From Methanosarcinales archaeon Methan_01 (GTDB taxonomy: Archaea > Halobacteriota > Methanosarcinia > Methanotrichales > Methanotrichaceae), in NCBI GenBank assembly GCA_001602645.1, contig LUYE01000030.1:1-61218 (forward strand): a stretch of 61,218 nucleotides of DNA, in the 5' to 3' direction. The position numbers and the translations under genes were made by a program. Of this stretch, positions 27,864 to 35,800 are shown one piece after another. The notes below the pieces were generated by a model, which searched no databases, had not been told where the DNA came from, and was given only the letters and a program-made list of their open reading frames with translations. How positions within the stretch are numbered: position 1 is the stretch's first letter; every line of letters starts with the position of its first letter.

Positions 27864-30860
27864 TCAGCCGATGAGATTCCCATTTTTGTCCGTCTTGATC
27901 AGCCAGACGTCGCTACCGCCGAAGTTATCGAGGGTATAGCCAGTTACGATGTAGCCACCTTCGGCCGTCTGTTGAACCGAGAATCCCACCTCCAGACCTG
28001 CTCCTCCGAAGGTCCTGTCCCATACCCGATATCCGGAGGAGTCCGTCTTGATCAACCAGAGATCGTCCCCGCCGAAGTTATCGAGGGTATAACCTGTTAT
28101 GATGTAGCCTCCGTCGGTCGTCTGCTGGACCGAATGGCCCTCCTCTTCCCCGGCTCCTCCGAAGGCCCTCTCCCATTCTCCGTATCCGGATGAGTCCGTC
28201 TTGATCAGACAAACGTCTTTGCCGCCGAAGGCATCGTGGGTGTAACCTGTTATGATGTAGCCTCCGTCGGCCGTCTGTTGGACTGAATGGCCCCAATCGG
28301 CACCCTCACCGCCGAAGGTTCTGTCCCATGCCCGATATCCGGAGGAGTCAGTCTTGACCAGCCATAAGTCATCCCCTCCGAACGCATCTATGGTCCGGCC
28401 CGTCATGATGTAGCCGCCGTCAGACGTTTGCCGAACCGAATATCCCTGTTCTTGGCCCTTCCCCCCGAAGGTTCTGTCCCATGATCTGTATCCGGAAGAG
28501 TCCGTCTTGATCAGCCAGAGATCGTCCCCGCCGAAGTTGTCAAGGGTATAGCCTGTTATGATATAGCCTCCGTCTTCCGTCTCCTCGACCGAATTTCCTC
28601 CATCCTGGCCCGATCCACCGAATGTTCTGTCCCATACCCTGTATCCGGAAGAGTCCGTCTTGATCAGCCAGACGTCTTTGCCGCCGAGGTTATCGCAGGT
28701 ATAGCCCGTTGTGATATAGCCTCCGTCGTCCGTCTGCTCGACCGAATACCCCCAATCGGCCCCTTCCCCACCGAATGTTCTGTCCCATACCCTGTATCCG
28801 GAGGAGTCCGTCTTGATCAACCAGAGATCGTCCCCGCCGAAGTTATCGAGGGTCCTGCCTGTTATGATGTAGCCTCCATCTTCCGTCTGCTCGACCGAAT
28901 ATCCCCCATCTTGGCCGGACCCTCCGAAGGTTCGGCTCCACCCGTCGAGGTTTGTTTTATCCGGTTCGGTCAAGACCTCTCGATCTGCTCGGTGATCTTC
29001 GACGACTGACGCCTCTATCTCTTCGACGGTCACCTCTTTGGAGTATGTGCTTTTAGCCCCATCGTCGTCGGTTATGGTCAGGACAACGGAATATATGCCT
29101 TTTTTAATATATCTATAATCGACGCAGGCGTACCCTTGTTTGCGTCCTCCCTCCCCGAAATCCCAGAGATAGTCGACTATCCTGCCGTCCTGGTCTTCGC
29201 TCTGGCCCGCATCAAAGGTCACTACGCTGTCCTCCTGGGGGTCTGGAGGGGCGTAGGAGAAGGATGCTATTGGTGGCTTATTCACTTTGACATCCCTGGT
29301 GGTGCTGTTTTCTGCTGCGTCGTCGTCTATTATTTCCAACTTTATTATAAAATATCCACCTTTCGAATAATCATGGATGGTGGAGGGGCCTGTTGCGTTC
29401 TCTCCATCGCCAAAATCCCACCGGTATTCGGTGATGTTGCCGTCGGTGTCATGGCTATCGGATGCGTCAAAGGCGACCTCTTCCCCAACGTTTGGCTCAC
29501 TATTATTGACGGAAAATTTCGCAATAGGCGGAACATTTATCTTTATGGGTATCGATTTGACCCCCCGGGCACCTTTGCCGTCTCTGACGGTCAGACTCAC
29601 GTTGAAGATGCCGCTCCTCGGGTAAAAATTGGTTGCCAGACCATCGGATAGCTCCACGGTCGTATGTCCTTCCCCGAAGCTCCACGCGAATGAGGTGACT
29701 TCTCCGTCCTCTTCGTCATGGCTTTCCGAGGCGTCAAAGGTTACAAGATATCCCGATCTTTTGTCCTCGATCGAATAGCCGAACTCGGCCACGGGGGGCT
29801 CGTTCACCTCGATCGAGGAGATGATGCGGTTCTCTTTCCCCTCGTCGTCGGTCACTTCGAGCGTCACCGAGTAAGCTCCGCCGCTTTGGTAAGTATGATT
29901 GACGACGGGGCCGGTCTCCCTTCCACCATCCCCGAACTCCCACTCGTAGTCTGCAATCTCTCCATAGAGGTCGTAGCTCTGGGATGCGTCAAAGATTATC
30001 GGCTCTCTGGCGTTGGGTTCTTCGGGCTCGTATGAGATGACCGGCTCGGGTGGTATGTTAGGCGGGCTCAATGGGACCACCGGGAGATCGGGGTTTACCC
30101 GAACGAATATCTCATGATTATCAATTGGATAATAGGGGCCGCCCGGGTGGTCAGCCCACCAATCCAGGTTCAGCCAGACATAGCCGAATTCGTCCACATG
30201 CACATATATGGTATCTGTGTTGTATTCCTCGCTCAGCCAGATGACTGTTTTATTAACTTTATTATCGTAGCTATTAAGTTTGCCTATGCACACCTCGGTG
30301 TATGCATGCCCCTGGGATTCATCATGAACCAGATTGATCCTGGTTGTTCCGCCTATATTCTCAATAAAAGCCGCCATAATGATGGCAAAATCATCGCAAT
30401 CTCCAGCCCCAGCCCGGCCGATCTCCTCTCCCAGCCGGATGGTTTCATTTGCATAACGGTAATAATCTCCGCATCGGGGATCTCCCGTATAATTCCAGCT
30501 ATTTTTAAGGTATCCGAAGATTTCGCAAACCTGTTCCACCGAATGATCGCCTGGGAATCGTTGCGCCAACGAGGTTGCTTTATTGATGACTTTCTCGTTG
30601 CCCACTTCCACCCTTTTCTCGATCTCTATTTTTATGGAAGCTAAATCTCTCTTCCCTGGACAGATGGTTCTCTCCGCCGCATCCCCAGATTCGCTGGTTA
30701 CGGTGAAGGTCGCGATCTCTGAACCGTTGATTTCCGATAGCGAGTACTGGTCCAGCTTCACCGAGCCGGATTCTCCAAAAACATAGGCTGCCTCTTCACA
30801 GTATGTGGTATAGGCGCACGTAATCGATATCGCCAGCAACAGGCCCAGAATCCTATTCAT
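27864..30860 (-). CDS. Secreted transglutaminase-like / PKD / seven-repeat propeller protein
   Basis: 998 residues. A signal peptide (ILGLLLAISITCAYTTYC) leads into a transglutaminase-like domain at about 100-235 with Cys155 (GAGDCDDFAI), His185 (GHAYTEV) and Asp233 (WLNLDWW), a complete catalytic triad. Four PKD domains follow (about 265-620; signatures WEFGDG, WSFGEG, WDFGDG, WDFGEG). The C-terminus has seven repeats of 51 residues, each WDRTFGG-x-G, SVxQTxDGGYIITGYT, DDLWLIKTDSSGY; seven copies would close a propeller. There is no C-terminal membrane anchor. It could crosslink or cleave envelope proteins, or act as an inactive scaffold. The 153-base repeats are similar enough at DNA level to recombine. 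Confidence 0.78.
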   Translation of the reverse strand: MNRILGLLLAISITCAYTTYCEEAAYVFGESGSVKLDQYSLSEINGSEIATFTVTSESGDAAERTICPGKRDLASIKIEIEKRVEVGNEKVINKATSLAQRFPGDHSVEQVCEIFGYLKNSWNYTGDPRCGDYYRYANETIRLGEEIGRAGAGDCDDFAIIMAAFIENIGGTTRINLVHDESQGHAYTEVCIGKLNSYDNKVNKTVIWLSEEYNTDTIYVHVDEFGYVWLNLDWWADHPGGPYYPIDNHEIFVRVNPDLPVVPLSPPNIPPEPVISYEPEEPNAREPIIFDASQSYDLYGEIADYEWEFGDGGRETGPVVNHTYQSGGAYSVTLEVTDDEGKENRIISSIEVNEPPVAEFGYSIEDKRSGYLVTFDASESHDEEDGEVTSFAWSFGEGHTTVELSDGLATNFYPRSGIFNVSLTVRDGKGARGVKSIPIKINVPPIAKFSVNNSEPNVGEEVAFDASDSHDTDGNITEYRWDFGDGENATGPSTIHDYSKGGYFIIKLEIIDDDAAENSTTRDVKVNKPPIASFSYAPPDPQEDSVVTFDAGQSEDQDGRIVDYLWDFGEGGRKQGYACVDYRYIKKGIYSVVLTITDDDGAKSTYSKEVTVEEIEASVVEDHRADREVLTEPDKTNLDGWSRTFGGSGQDGGYSVEQTEDGGYIITGRTLDNFGGDDLWLIKTDSSGYRVWDRTFGGEGADWGYSVEQTDDGGYITTGYTCDNLGGKDVWLIKTDSSGYRVWDRTFGGSGQDGGNSVEETEDGGYIITGYTLDNFGGDDLWLIKTDSSGYRSWDRTFGGKGQEQGYSVRQTSDGGYIMTGRTIDAFGGDDLWLVKTDSSGYRAWDRTFGGEGADWGHSVQQTADGGYIITGYTHDAFGGKDVCLIKTDSSGYGEWERAFGGAGEEEGHSVQQTTDGGYIITGYTLDNFGGDDLWLIKTDSSGYRVWDRTFGGAGLEVGFSVQQTAEGGYIVTGYTLDNFGGSDVWLIKTDKNGNLIG

Positions 30861-30883
30861 AAGATCCTTTTACTATTAAACTA

Positions 30884-30896
30884 TTTTGCATATATA
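30884..30896 (-). promoter_or_regulatory. TATA box of the PKD/propeller gene
   Basis: On the minus strand AAAAGTATATATGC lies about 25-36 bases before the ATG at 30860, and AAAGGATC just before that ATG could serve as ribosome site. The short distance means a very short leader. Confidence 0.45.
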
Positions 30897-30969
30897 CTTT
30901 TCTTTAAGGTCTTATGTCTGTGTAGTCCCGAATGTTTTGACTTTATATACCTCTTGAATGATTCTAAAT

Positions 30970-31962
30970 TTATTTGCCTGCATTTAATTCACTCTCCATT
31001 CTCTCCAGGAACATGTTCAACTTGCATTCTTCCGGTAATCTCGTCCAGAACGCCTCATCTGGGGTCATTAGATAGTGATCCGTGTCTAGGCTCTCGTGGT
31101 ACCTCACTGTGTTGTACCAATTCACGAATTTGTCAAAATTCTCGAACTGGAATCGATATTTCTCGTACGTATCGTACCATTTTTCGATTTTGCCATTCGT
31201 CTGCGGATGCTTGACGCGAGCTTTGATGTGCTTGATATTATTTTCTTCTAGAAATAATGAGAATCTACTGTTGCTCTCACCATTCTTGTCTGTCTTGTTA
31301 GCGAAAAATTGGCTTCCGTGATCGGTAATCACTTGTTCTATTTTTCTTATTTCTCTGAAGCGATCCAGTACTTCTTGAACTAGATTGATGCTGTTTTCTG
31401 CGGTCGCCGCGTCGAATTCATTTCCTGCGAGGATACATCTGGAGCTGTCATCAAGGACCACACAAAGCTCTTTGCCGTTGATCTTGGAGGTATGCCAATC
31501 GAGATGTACTGCCGTCAAACTGAGTTCGCGTTCGTATCTTATCCAGGCCTTTCTACGTTTCTTCTTATTCTTGCTCTCATTTGCCAAACCGTGTTCAAGA
31601 AGGACCTTGTGGATCTTGTTGTGGGGGATATGGATATCATGTTCGAATTCGATGATCTTTTCGAGACGTCTTGCGCCCAATCTTTGCTTTTTGTGGATTT
31701 CAAGTATTAAATCGACGGATTCCCCATCTAGGTCTTGTGACTTCCTGCCAAATTTTTTAATTGGCAGCAGCTTGCGGTTTTTCATCCAATACCTCCAGAC
31801 TCGCTTTACTGTAGATTCGCTTACCTTCATCTCAAGCGCGATGCGCTTAGTGCTTATGTTGTTGGCAAAATTAGCAACGGCTTCGAGTACTGGTTCACAT
31901 TTGTCATAAACCCTGGCCTCGAGCCGACCAATAATAGAGCAGAAAGAGCACTGCGCGAGCAT
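30970..31962 (-). mobile_element. Transposase with rve/DDE integrase core
   Basis: About 315-330 residues. A helix-turn-helix region (NISTKRIALEMKVSESTVKR) is followed by HTH_29/IS481-like helices and an rve core. Candidate acidic residues are Asp in AVHLDWHTSKI, Asp in VITDHGSQFF, and Glu in HPQTNGKIEKWYDTYE; this is the DDE arrangement of IS481-like elements. The first 17 codons of the open frame (31911-31962) are the antisense of an IS66 transposase relic, so the native N-terminus starts near 31911 at VYDKCEPVLE and the usual start codon is not visible; the next Met is at 31830. No clear terminal inverted repeats could be matched by eye. Probably an insertion-sequence gene that landed in an older IS66 copy. 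Confidence 0.75.
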
Positions 31963-32103
31963 GTCGTTCTGAGGAAGATCGTTGGTACGTTGCGCAATAA
32001 CAAAGGAACGTCAATTCATGAACGTGTTATGACCGTCCTGGCAACATGGGAGCAAAATGGGCTCAATAGTCTACAGATGCTGAAATCGAGCCTGGCAAGC
32101 TAA
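31909..32103 (+). pseudogene. C-terminal relic of an IS66-family transposase
   Basis: Plus-strand translation from 31909 gives NPGLEPTNNRAERALREHVV, then LRKIVGTLRNNKGTSIHERV and LATWEQNGLNSLQML, ending at TAA (32101-32103). EPTNN-x-AERALRE followed by VLRKI is the hallmark C-terminus of IS66 DDE transposases. The rest of the gene is missing at the boundary with the rve transposase, whose frame runs through it in antisense. Confidence 0.75.
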
Positions 32104-32134
32104 ACACGTAAAAAATATATTTATTGAAATGTGA

Positions 32135-32452
32135 TCACTTTTCCACTTCGATTTCGACCCTTAACCTCTGAACCGGCTCTTGTCGGCCCGGCGGATAAAG
32201 CTCAAATATCAAAGAGCCTTTGCATTCTCTATTAGCCTTAAACTTCCAAATCCTAAATCCTGGAACACCTACGGCATCAGTGGAAGGATGGAGTGTAATT
32301 TCTTCGACTAAATCAAACCGCCCTGAATCGTCCGGCAGATATCTCCATTGATAACCGGTTGACGGATTGTAATCCCGTACAAACCATCCAAGTTCGCCAC
32401 CCAGTGTCATTTTGTTGACAAAATGATCAACAAGACATATTCCTTTTTCCAT
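32135..32452 (-). CDS. Chagasin-like (inhibitor family I42) protein
   Basis: 105 residues. The sequence has the loop signatures of chagasin-type cysteine-protease inhibitors in order: WFVRDYNPSTGYQWRY (L4-like NPTTGY motif), GVPGFRIWKFKA (the GxxG/F loop), and FELYPPG, followed by VQRLRVEIEV as final strand. These proteins form an immunoglobulin-like barrel that plugs the active-site cleft of papain-like proteases. There is no signal peptide, so it would act in the cytosol unless exported another way. It lies alone beside transposase debris and an AT-rich spacer, suggesting horizontal transfer. No papain-family protease gene occurs in this window; the nearest C-H-D enzymes are the transglutaminase-like proteins. 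Confidence 0.72.
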   Translation of the reverse strand: MEKGICLVDHFVNKMTLGGELGWFVRDYNPSTGYQWRYLPDDSGRFDLVEEITLHPSTDAVGVPGFRIWKFKANRECKGSLIFELYPPGRQEPVQRLRVEIEVEK

Positions 32453-32856
32453 GAGTTCTTCTCCTAATGGTCATTTACAATAACCATTAATTGCTGTAGA
32501 TATGATAACTACTATTAATAAATTACGATTAACTTTATGTATATTCTCATTTTTATAGCATTAATAGATATCGTTTTATCCATTCATAGCGATAGGACAC
32601 ATAGTTTTAATAGAGCATGTATCTGCCTCGACGTTATGCTTAAATAGTATTATGTTATCAGGACCAACAATGGGGTAAAATTTATATATACTACGATTTT
32701 TCCGAGCAGGATCTGGACCGAGATGACAACCAGATAACCGACGTATCTCCTCATGCAGAACTCACGGCTGAAATCTCATAATAGGGCCGATAGAACCGGT
32801 TTCTTTGCTGGGATGGGGGCCGGAGTGTCCTCTGGATGGATCCAGATACGGAGGTG
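32453..32856. other. AT-rich spacer without recognisable gene
   Basis: About 400 bases, strongly AT-rich at 32460-32700 and containing several TATA-like strings (TTTATATATAC near 32690). One may drive the chagasin-like gene on the minus strand. I see no open frame with family resemblance. Confidence 0.35.
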
Positions 32857-33025
32857 ATTATCAACGCCATAAACCATAGCGGCGTAGCTTTGGCTCTCTT
32901 GAACCTCGGTACCGCTCAATCCGATAAACGCAACCTGGGTGGTGCCCAGGAGAAATTCCAAGATCTTCTGGGGGAGAACCACCCAGGACGGTGATGATGC
33001 AGAACAACCTCGCGCAGCCAAAGCT
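32857..33025 (+). pseudogene. Possible relic of a TPR gene
   Basis: Plus-strand reading from 32857 gives GVALALLNLGTAQSDKRNLG, then GAQEKFQDLLGENHPGR before a stop at 32992; the other frame continues VMMQNNLAQPKLLM. This resembles the NNLGxxxSDxxxxxxAxxxFxxxL pattern of tetratricopeptide genes with a frameshift. No full repeat unit is intact. Low confidence because TPR consensus is loose. Confidence 0.35.
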
Positions 33026-33054
33026 GCTTATGTATCGTCGATCGAGATTTTCGG

Positions 33055-33345
33055 GCGGTTATCCTCCAGATCTCAAAACTCTCGTGGCTCTTTCGCCGGT
33101 GGTTGATGTCGGCCTTCTGGTACATCGAGGTCGTCTTTAGGTCGGTGTGAGCGACCTGGGGCTGCAGATAGTTGTGGGGGATGCCCAGGTCGAGGGTCCG
33201 GACGGCGGGGAAGTGCCTCGAGGTGTGCGGGCGACGACGCAAAGGGGTTTGCCTTCCCTATCGCGCCCGTAACCCCTCTGGATCCCCGTCTTCACCGTGC
33301 CCTCGTGGACGATCTGGCGCATCCTCGACGCTGCTATGGGCCTGT
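33055..33345 (-). pseudogene. Tyrosine recombinase (phage-type integrase) relic
   Basis: Two minus-strand frames joined by a frameshift near 33243 read GINRPIAASRMRQIVHEG, GIQRGYGRDREGKPL, then RRRPHTSRHFPAVRTLDLGI, YLQPQVAHTDLKTTSMYQKAD. The HTSRH box (for HxLRH), the following AHTDLKTTSMY with its catalytic Tyr, and the spacing are those of the C-terminal catalytic domain of XerD/phage integrases. The N-terminal part and the first catalytic Arg are gone. It sits 56 bases outside a duplicated 3' end of the Trm-G10 gene, where an integrase would be expected. Confidence 0.68.
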
Positions 33346-33400
33346 TGATCCCCTAACCGGGATCCGAGGACGTGCGGCGAATACCCGGCTATGGCGGTTC

Positions 33401-33643
33401 CTTCCTCACCTGCAGACGTATATATGCCTCGTCAGGCTCCGGTGCACCCTCTCCTGATGAGCTTTCCAAAATCTCGAACCCCGCCCCCTCGATCGCCCCG
33501 CCGACGGGCCGGTCGTCGACGTATTTGGGATGAGGACCCGCCGCATCTCCGCGAGGCTTCCGGCCAGGATCAGGGCCGACCTCCCGCGGGGGGCGTGTCG
33601 GAGACGGCGGCATCGATGGATTCGTCTTTGAGGGGTGCCTTGC
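33401..33643 (-). pseudogene. Degenerate duplicate of the 3' end of the Trm-G10 gene
   Basis: The DNA matches 34796-35055, the last 83 or so codons and stop of the intact tRNA methyltransferase gene, in the same orientation, at high identity with two internal deletions and single-base indels. Translated pieces include SLAEMRRVLIP, YVDDRPVGGAIEGAGFEILE and AHQERVHRSLTRHIYVCR, in three frames. It is non-functional. The two copies bracket the MNT/HicB island. Confidence 0.85.
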
Positions 33644-33678
33644 GACGTTTCTGACCACGTCGTTATGCAGCTGCCCCA

Positions 33679-33693
33679 AATTTTCTGCGCCGC
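33679..33693 (+). repeat. 15-bp direct repeat, left copy
   Basis: AATTTTCTGCGCCGC, identical to 34728-34742 and followed in both copies by a T/C difference and CGCC. The pair brackets the MNT and HicB genes. Confidence 0.6.
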
Positions 33694-33862
33694 TCGCCCA
33701 TATACTACTCTCAGAATAAAATTGGCCGAAGACTTGCCGCCCTGGACCGCGCCGCCGGAGAGCCCCGTCATTGGGATCATCGGTTTGCCGGTGGCGTATC
33801 ACCCATAACCAAATCAAATTGAACGATAATTTTATTAACTGAACGATCATTCATTCTATTGA

Positions 33863-34405
33863 ATGGAATGGCTGAGAAAGTTCGTGGGCTTCAGGGTGCT
33901 GGAGTGGTTTCTGGTCCACCCCTCTGGAGAGGTCCACCTCAACGAGCTCGCGCGAGAGCTGGAGATCAGTCCGGGAAGCGCCAAGGAGTACTGCGACCGC
34001 CTGGCAGAAGATGGCCTGATCTCGGAGAGGACGATGGGAAACCTCCGGCTCTTTCGGCTGAAGAGGGAGGACTTCGCCGCGAAGGAGATCCTGAGGGCCT
34101 ACCACATCTTCAGGCTCAAGGATCTCGGCGCGGAGGGGATAGCCGAGGGCTGCACCTCCCTCGCTATCTACGGGAGCTTCGCCTCCGGGAGCCTCGACGA
34201 GCATAGCGACCTCGACCTCCTGGTGATCGGCGAGGAGTCCGATGTCGACCGGGATCGCATTCTGGAGATTGAGTCGGCGCTGGGGCGGGAGGCGCAGCTC
34301 ACGGTGATACCTTATTACAGGTGGGAAGCTATGAAAAACGAGGGCGACAGGTTCGCTGAGAGCGTTTTGAGAAATCACGTTTTGATAAAGGGGGTTGAGC
34401 TTTGA
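33863..34405 (+). CDS. Winged-helix / minimal nucleotidyltransferase (MNT) fusion protein
   Basis: 180 residues. N-terminal winged helix (residues about 1-75: VHPSGEVHLNELARELEISP, GSAKEYCDRLAEDGLISERT), then a nucleotidyltransferase domain (about 90-165) with the signature YGSFASGSLDEHSDLDLLVI, i.e. GS...G...SDxDL, and a third acidic strand near LTVIPYYRW. This layout occurs in archaeal MNT proteins; MNT domains act as antitoxins that AMPylate HEPN toxins (established for MntA/HepT). No HEPN gene is present here, only a HicB-like gene downstream. The ATG at 33863 follows an AT-rich stretch with TTTTATTAAC about 30 bases upstream, a likely promoter. Confidence 0.78.
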   Translation: MEWLRKFVGFRVLEWFLVHPSGEVHLNELARELEISPGSAKEYCDRLAEDGLISERTMGNLRLFRLKREDFAAKEILRAYHIFRLKDLGAEGIAEGCTSLAIYGSFASGSLDEHSDLDLLVIGEESDVDRDRILEIESALGREAQLTVIPYYRWEAMKNEGDRFAESVLRNHVLIKGVEL

Positions 34406-34470
34406 GGGATTCATGAGCAGGAACCCTTCGGGAAAAGCGTCTTTAATGGGGAGAGCGATATATCAGACTG

Positions 34471-34680
34471 ATGTCGGCGGAAGTCAGAAAACTGCACCTG
34501 CCCATAATCATCGAAATAGACGAGGACGGGTATTACATCGCGAGCTGCCCACAATTCAAGGGCTGTCATTCTTACGGCGAGACCGTAGACGAGGCTCTGG
34601 AGAACATAAGAGAGGTCGCCCTTATGTGCCTGGAGGAGACCGACTCCGGTCGCATCGACGCCCTCGCTCGATTCGAATAA
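34471..34680 (+). CDS. hicB: HicB-family antitoxin-like protein
   Basis: 69 residues: LHLPIIIEIDEDGYYIASCP, QFKGCHSYGETVDEALENIR, EVALMCLEE. This is the partially degraded RNase-H-like fold of HicB, lacking a C-terminal DNA-binding domain. HicB normally neutralises the mRNA interferase HicA encoded next to it; no HicA is present on either side (65 bases upstream to the MNT gene, 120 bases downstream to the Trm-G10 gene end). Orphan HicB proteins are common in archaea. Confidence 0.82.
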   Translation: MSAEVRKLHLPIIIEIDEDGYYIASCPQFKGCHSYGETVDEALENIREVALMCLEETDSGRIDALARFE

Positions 34681-34727
34681 CTTAAACGGCGTGTCATCTC
34701 CGAGCACGCAAGTTTTAAAGCAGCCTC

Positions 34728-34742
34728 AATTTTCTGCGCCGC
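34728..34742 (+). repeat. 15-bp direct repeat, right copy
   Basis: Identical to 33679-33693 (AATTTTCTGCGCCGC). It lies 48 bases beyond the hicB stop and 54 bases before the end of the Trm-G10 gene. Confidence 0.6.
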
Positions 34743-34800
34743 CCGCCGGACCTCCGCCCCGTCCTTGGAGCCTCCGTAAAAATCTTTGGCGTCCTCTTCC

Positions 34801-35799
34801 TCACCTGCAGACGAATATATGCCTCGTCAGGCTCCGGTGTACCCTCTCCTGATGAGCTTCCAAAATCTCGAATCCGGCCTCCTCGATGGCTCCACCGACG
34901 GGCCGGTCGTCGACATAGATCGTCCTCCTGCCGGGGACGAGGACCCGCCGCAGCTCCGCGAGGCTTCCAGCCAGAAGCTCGTCTCGCGATCCCGCCTGGA
35001 TCAGGGCCGACCTCCCATAGGGGGCGTCGGAGACGGCGGCCTCGATGGATTCGTCCTTCAGGGGGAGCCTCATGGCGTCCCCGACGATGAGGGCGGTGTC
35101 GAGCCCCGCCAGGTTGGTGGCGGAGCCCCGGACGATCTCCTCCTGGACATCGACCCCCAGGCCCCGGACCGCCATCAGCCCCGCCTCCACCAGAAATCCT
35201 CCGGTACCGGCGAAGGGGTCGAGGAGCCGCTCGCCCTCCCTCACGCAGGAGAGGTTGACGAGGGCCCTGGCGAGCTTGGGGAGGATCGCCCCCGGGTGGA
35301 AGAAGGGCTTTTTGTGGGGGCGCCGGTCCCGAAAGCCGGTCCGATCGGCGCGGGCGACCTCCCGGCCGAGATAGAGCCGCTCGGCGGTGACGATCGCCCG
35401 GATCTCGACTTCGGGGGCTGCCAGGTCGGCATGGTATCCACGCCTCCAGAGGACCGAGCCGACCATCCTCTCCACCTCGTCGCTTCCGAGGGGCGCGCCG
35501 CCGAGCCGCTTCGCCCTGACCCTGTATGATCTATCGGGAAGGTCCAGTCCAGCGGCCGCCTCGGCTACGCCCTCGGGCGTCGGCTCCCCCTCGGCCGCGA
35601 CCTCGACGACCCGGTGGACCATCCCCATCCTCGCTCCGATTCGCGGGAAGTCGAGGTCCCGAGCCTCGATGACGAGGGAGCGTTCGCCCTCGGCGACGAC
35701 CTGATACCCCGACGATGTGACCGCGAGCAGCGCGAGCGCCTCGCTCCGGGGGATCGTCGGGTGCTCCCCCGAGAGCTCGAAGGCGTATCGGGCCGCCAT
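34801..35799 (-). CDS. trmG10: tRNA (guanine(10)-N2)-dimethyltransferase (Trm-G10 type)
   Basis: 332 residues. N-terminal THUMP domain (about 40-145) and C-terminal Rossmann methyltransferase: LLDPFAGTGGFLVEAGLMAV (motif I), GVDVQEE, VGDAMRLPL, and motif IV DAPYGRS, the N-methyltransferase DPPY variant. In archaea this protein mono- and dimethylates N2 of G10 in tRNA. It lies two bases from the end of the kinase-like gene upstream on the same strand and forms a possible operon with AHCY, which would remove its product inhibitor S-adenosylhomocysteine. Its last codons are duplicated, degenerate, 1.4 kb downstream. Confidence 0.88.
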   Translation of the reverse strand: MAARYAFELSGEHPTIPRSEALALLAVTSSGYQVVAEGERSLVIEARDLDFPRIGARMGMVHRVVEVAAEGEPTPEGVAEAAAGLDLPDRSYRVRAKRLGGAPLGSDEVERMVGSVLWRRGYHADLAAPEVEIRAIVTAERLYLGREVARADRTGFRDRRPHKKPFFHPGAILPKLARALVNLSCVREGERLLDPFAGTGGFLVEAGLMAVRGLGVDVQEEIVRGSATNLAGLDTALIVGDAMRLPLKDESIEAAVSDAPYGRSALIQAGSRDELLAGSLAELRRVLVPGRRTIYVDDRPVGGAIEEAGFEILEAHQERVHRSLTRHIFVCR

Positions 35800-35800
35800 C

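Noticed and set aside
28000-28930. CRISPR-like array of regular repeats
   Set aside because: The repeats are 153 bases, in frame and coding for propeller blades; the same applies to the 321-base units at 60000-60965. No spacers are present.
32776-33021. 81-residue minus-strand frame
   Set aside because: Hydrophobic and without resemblance; the plus strand shows TPR-like relic sequence over the same bases.
34471-34800. HicA toxin next to HicB
   Set aside because: Only 120 bases follow hicB before the Trm-G10 stop and no HicA-like frame is present on either side.
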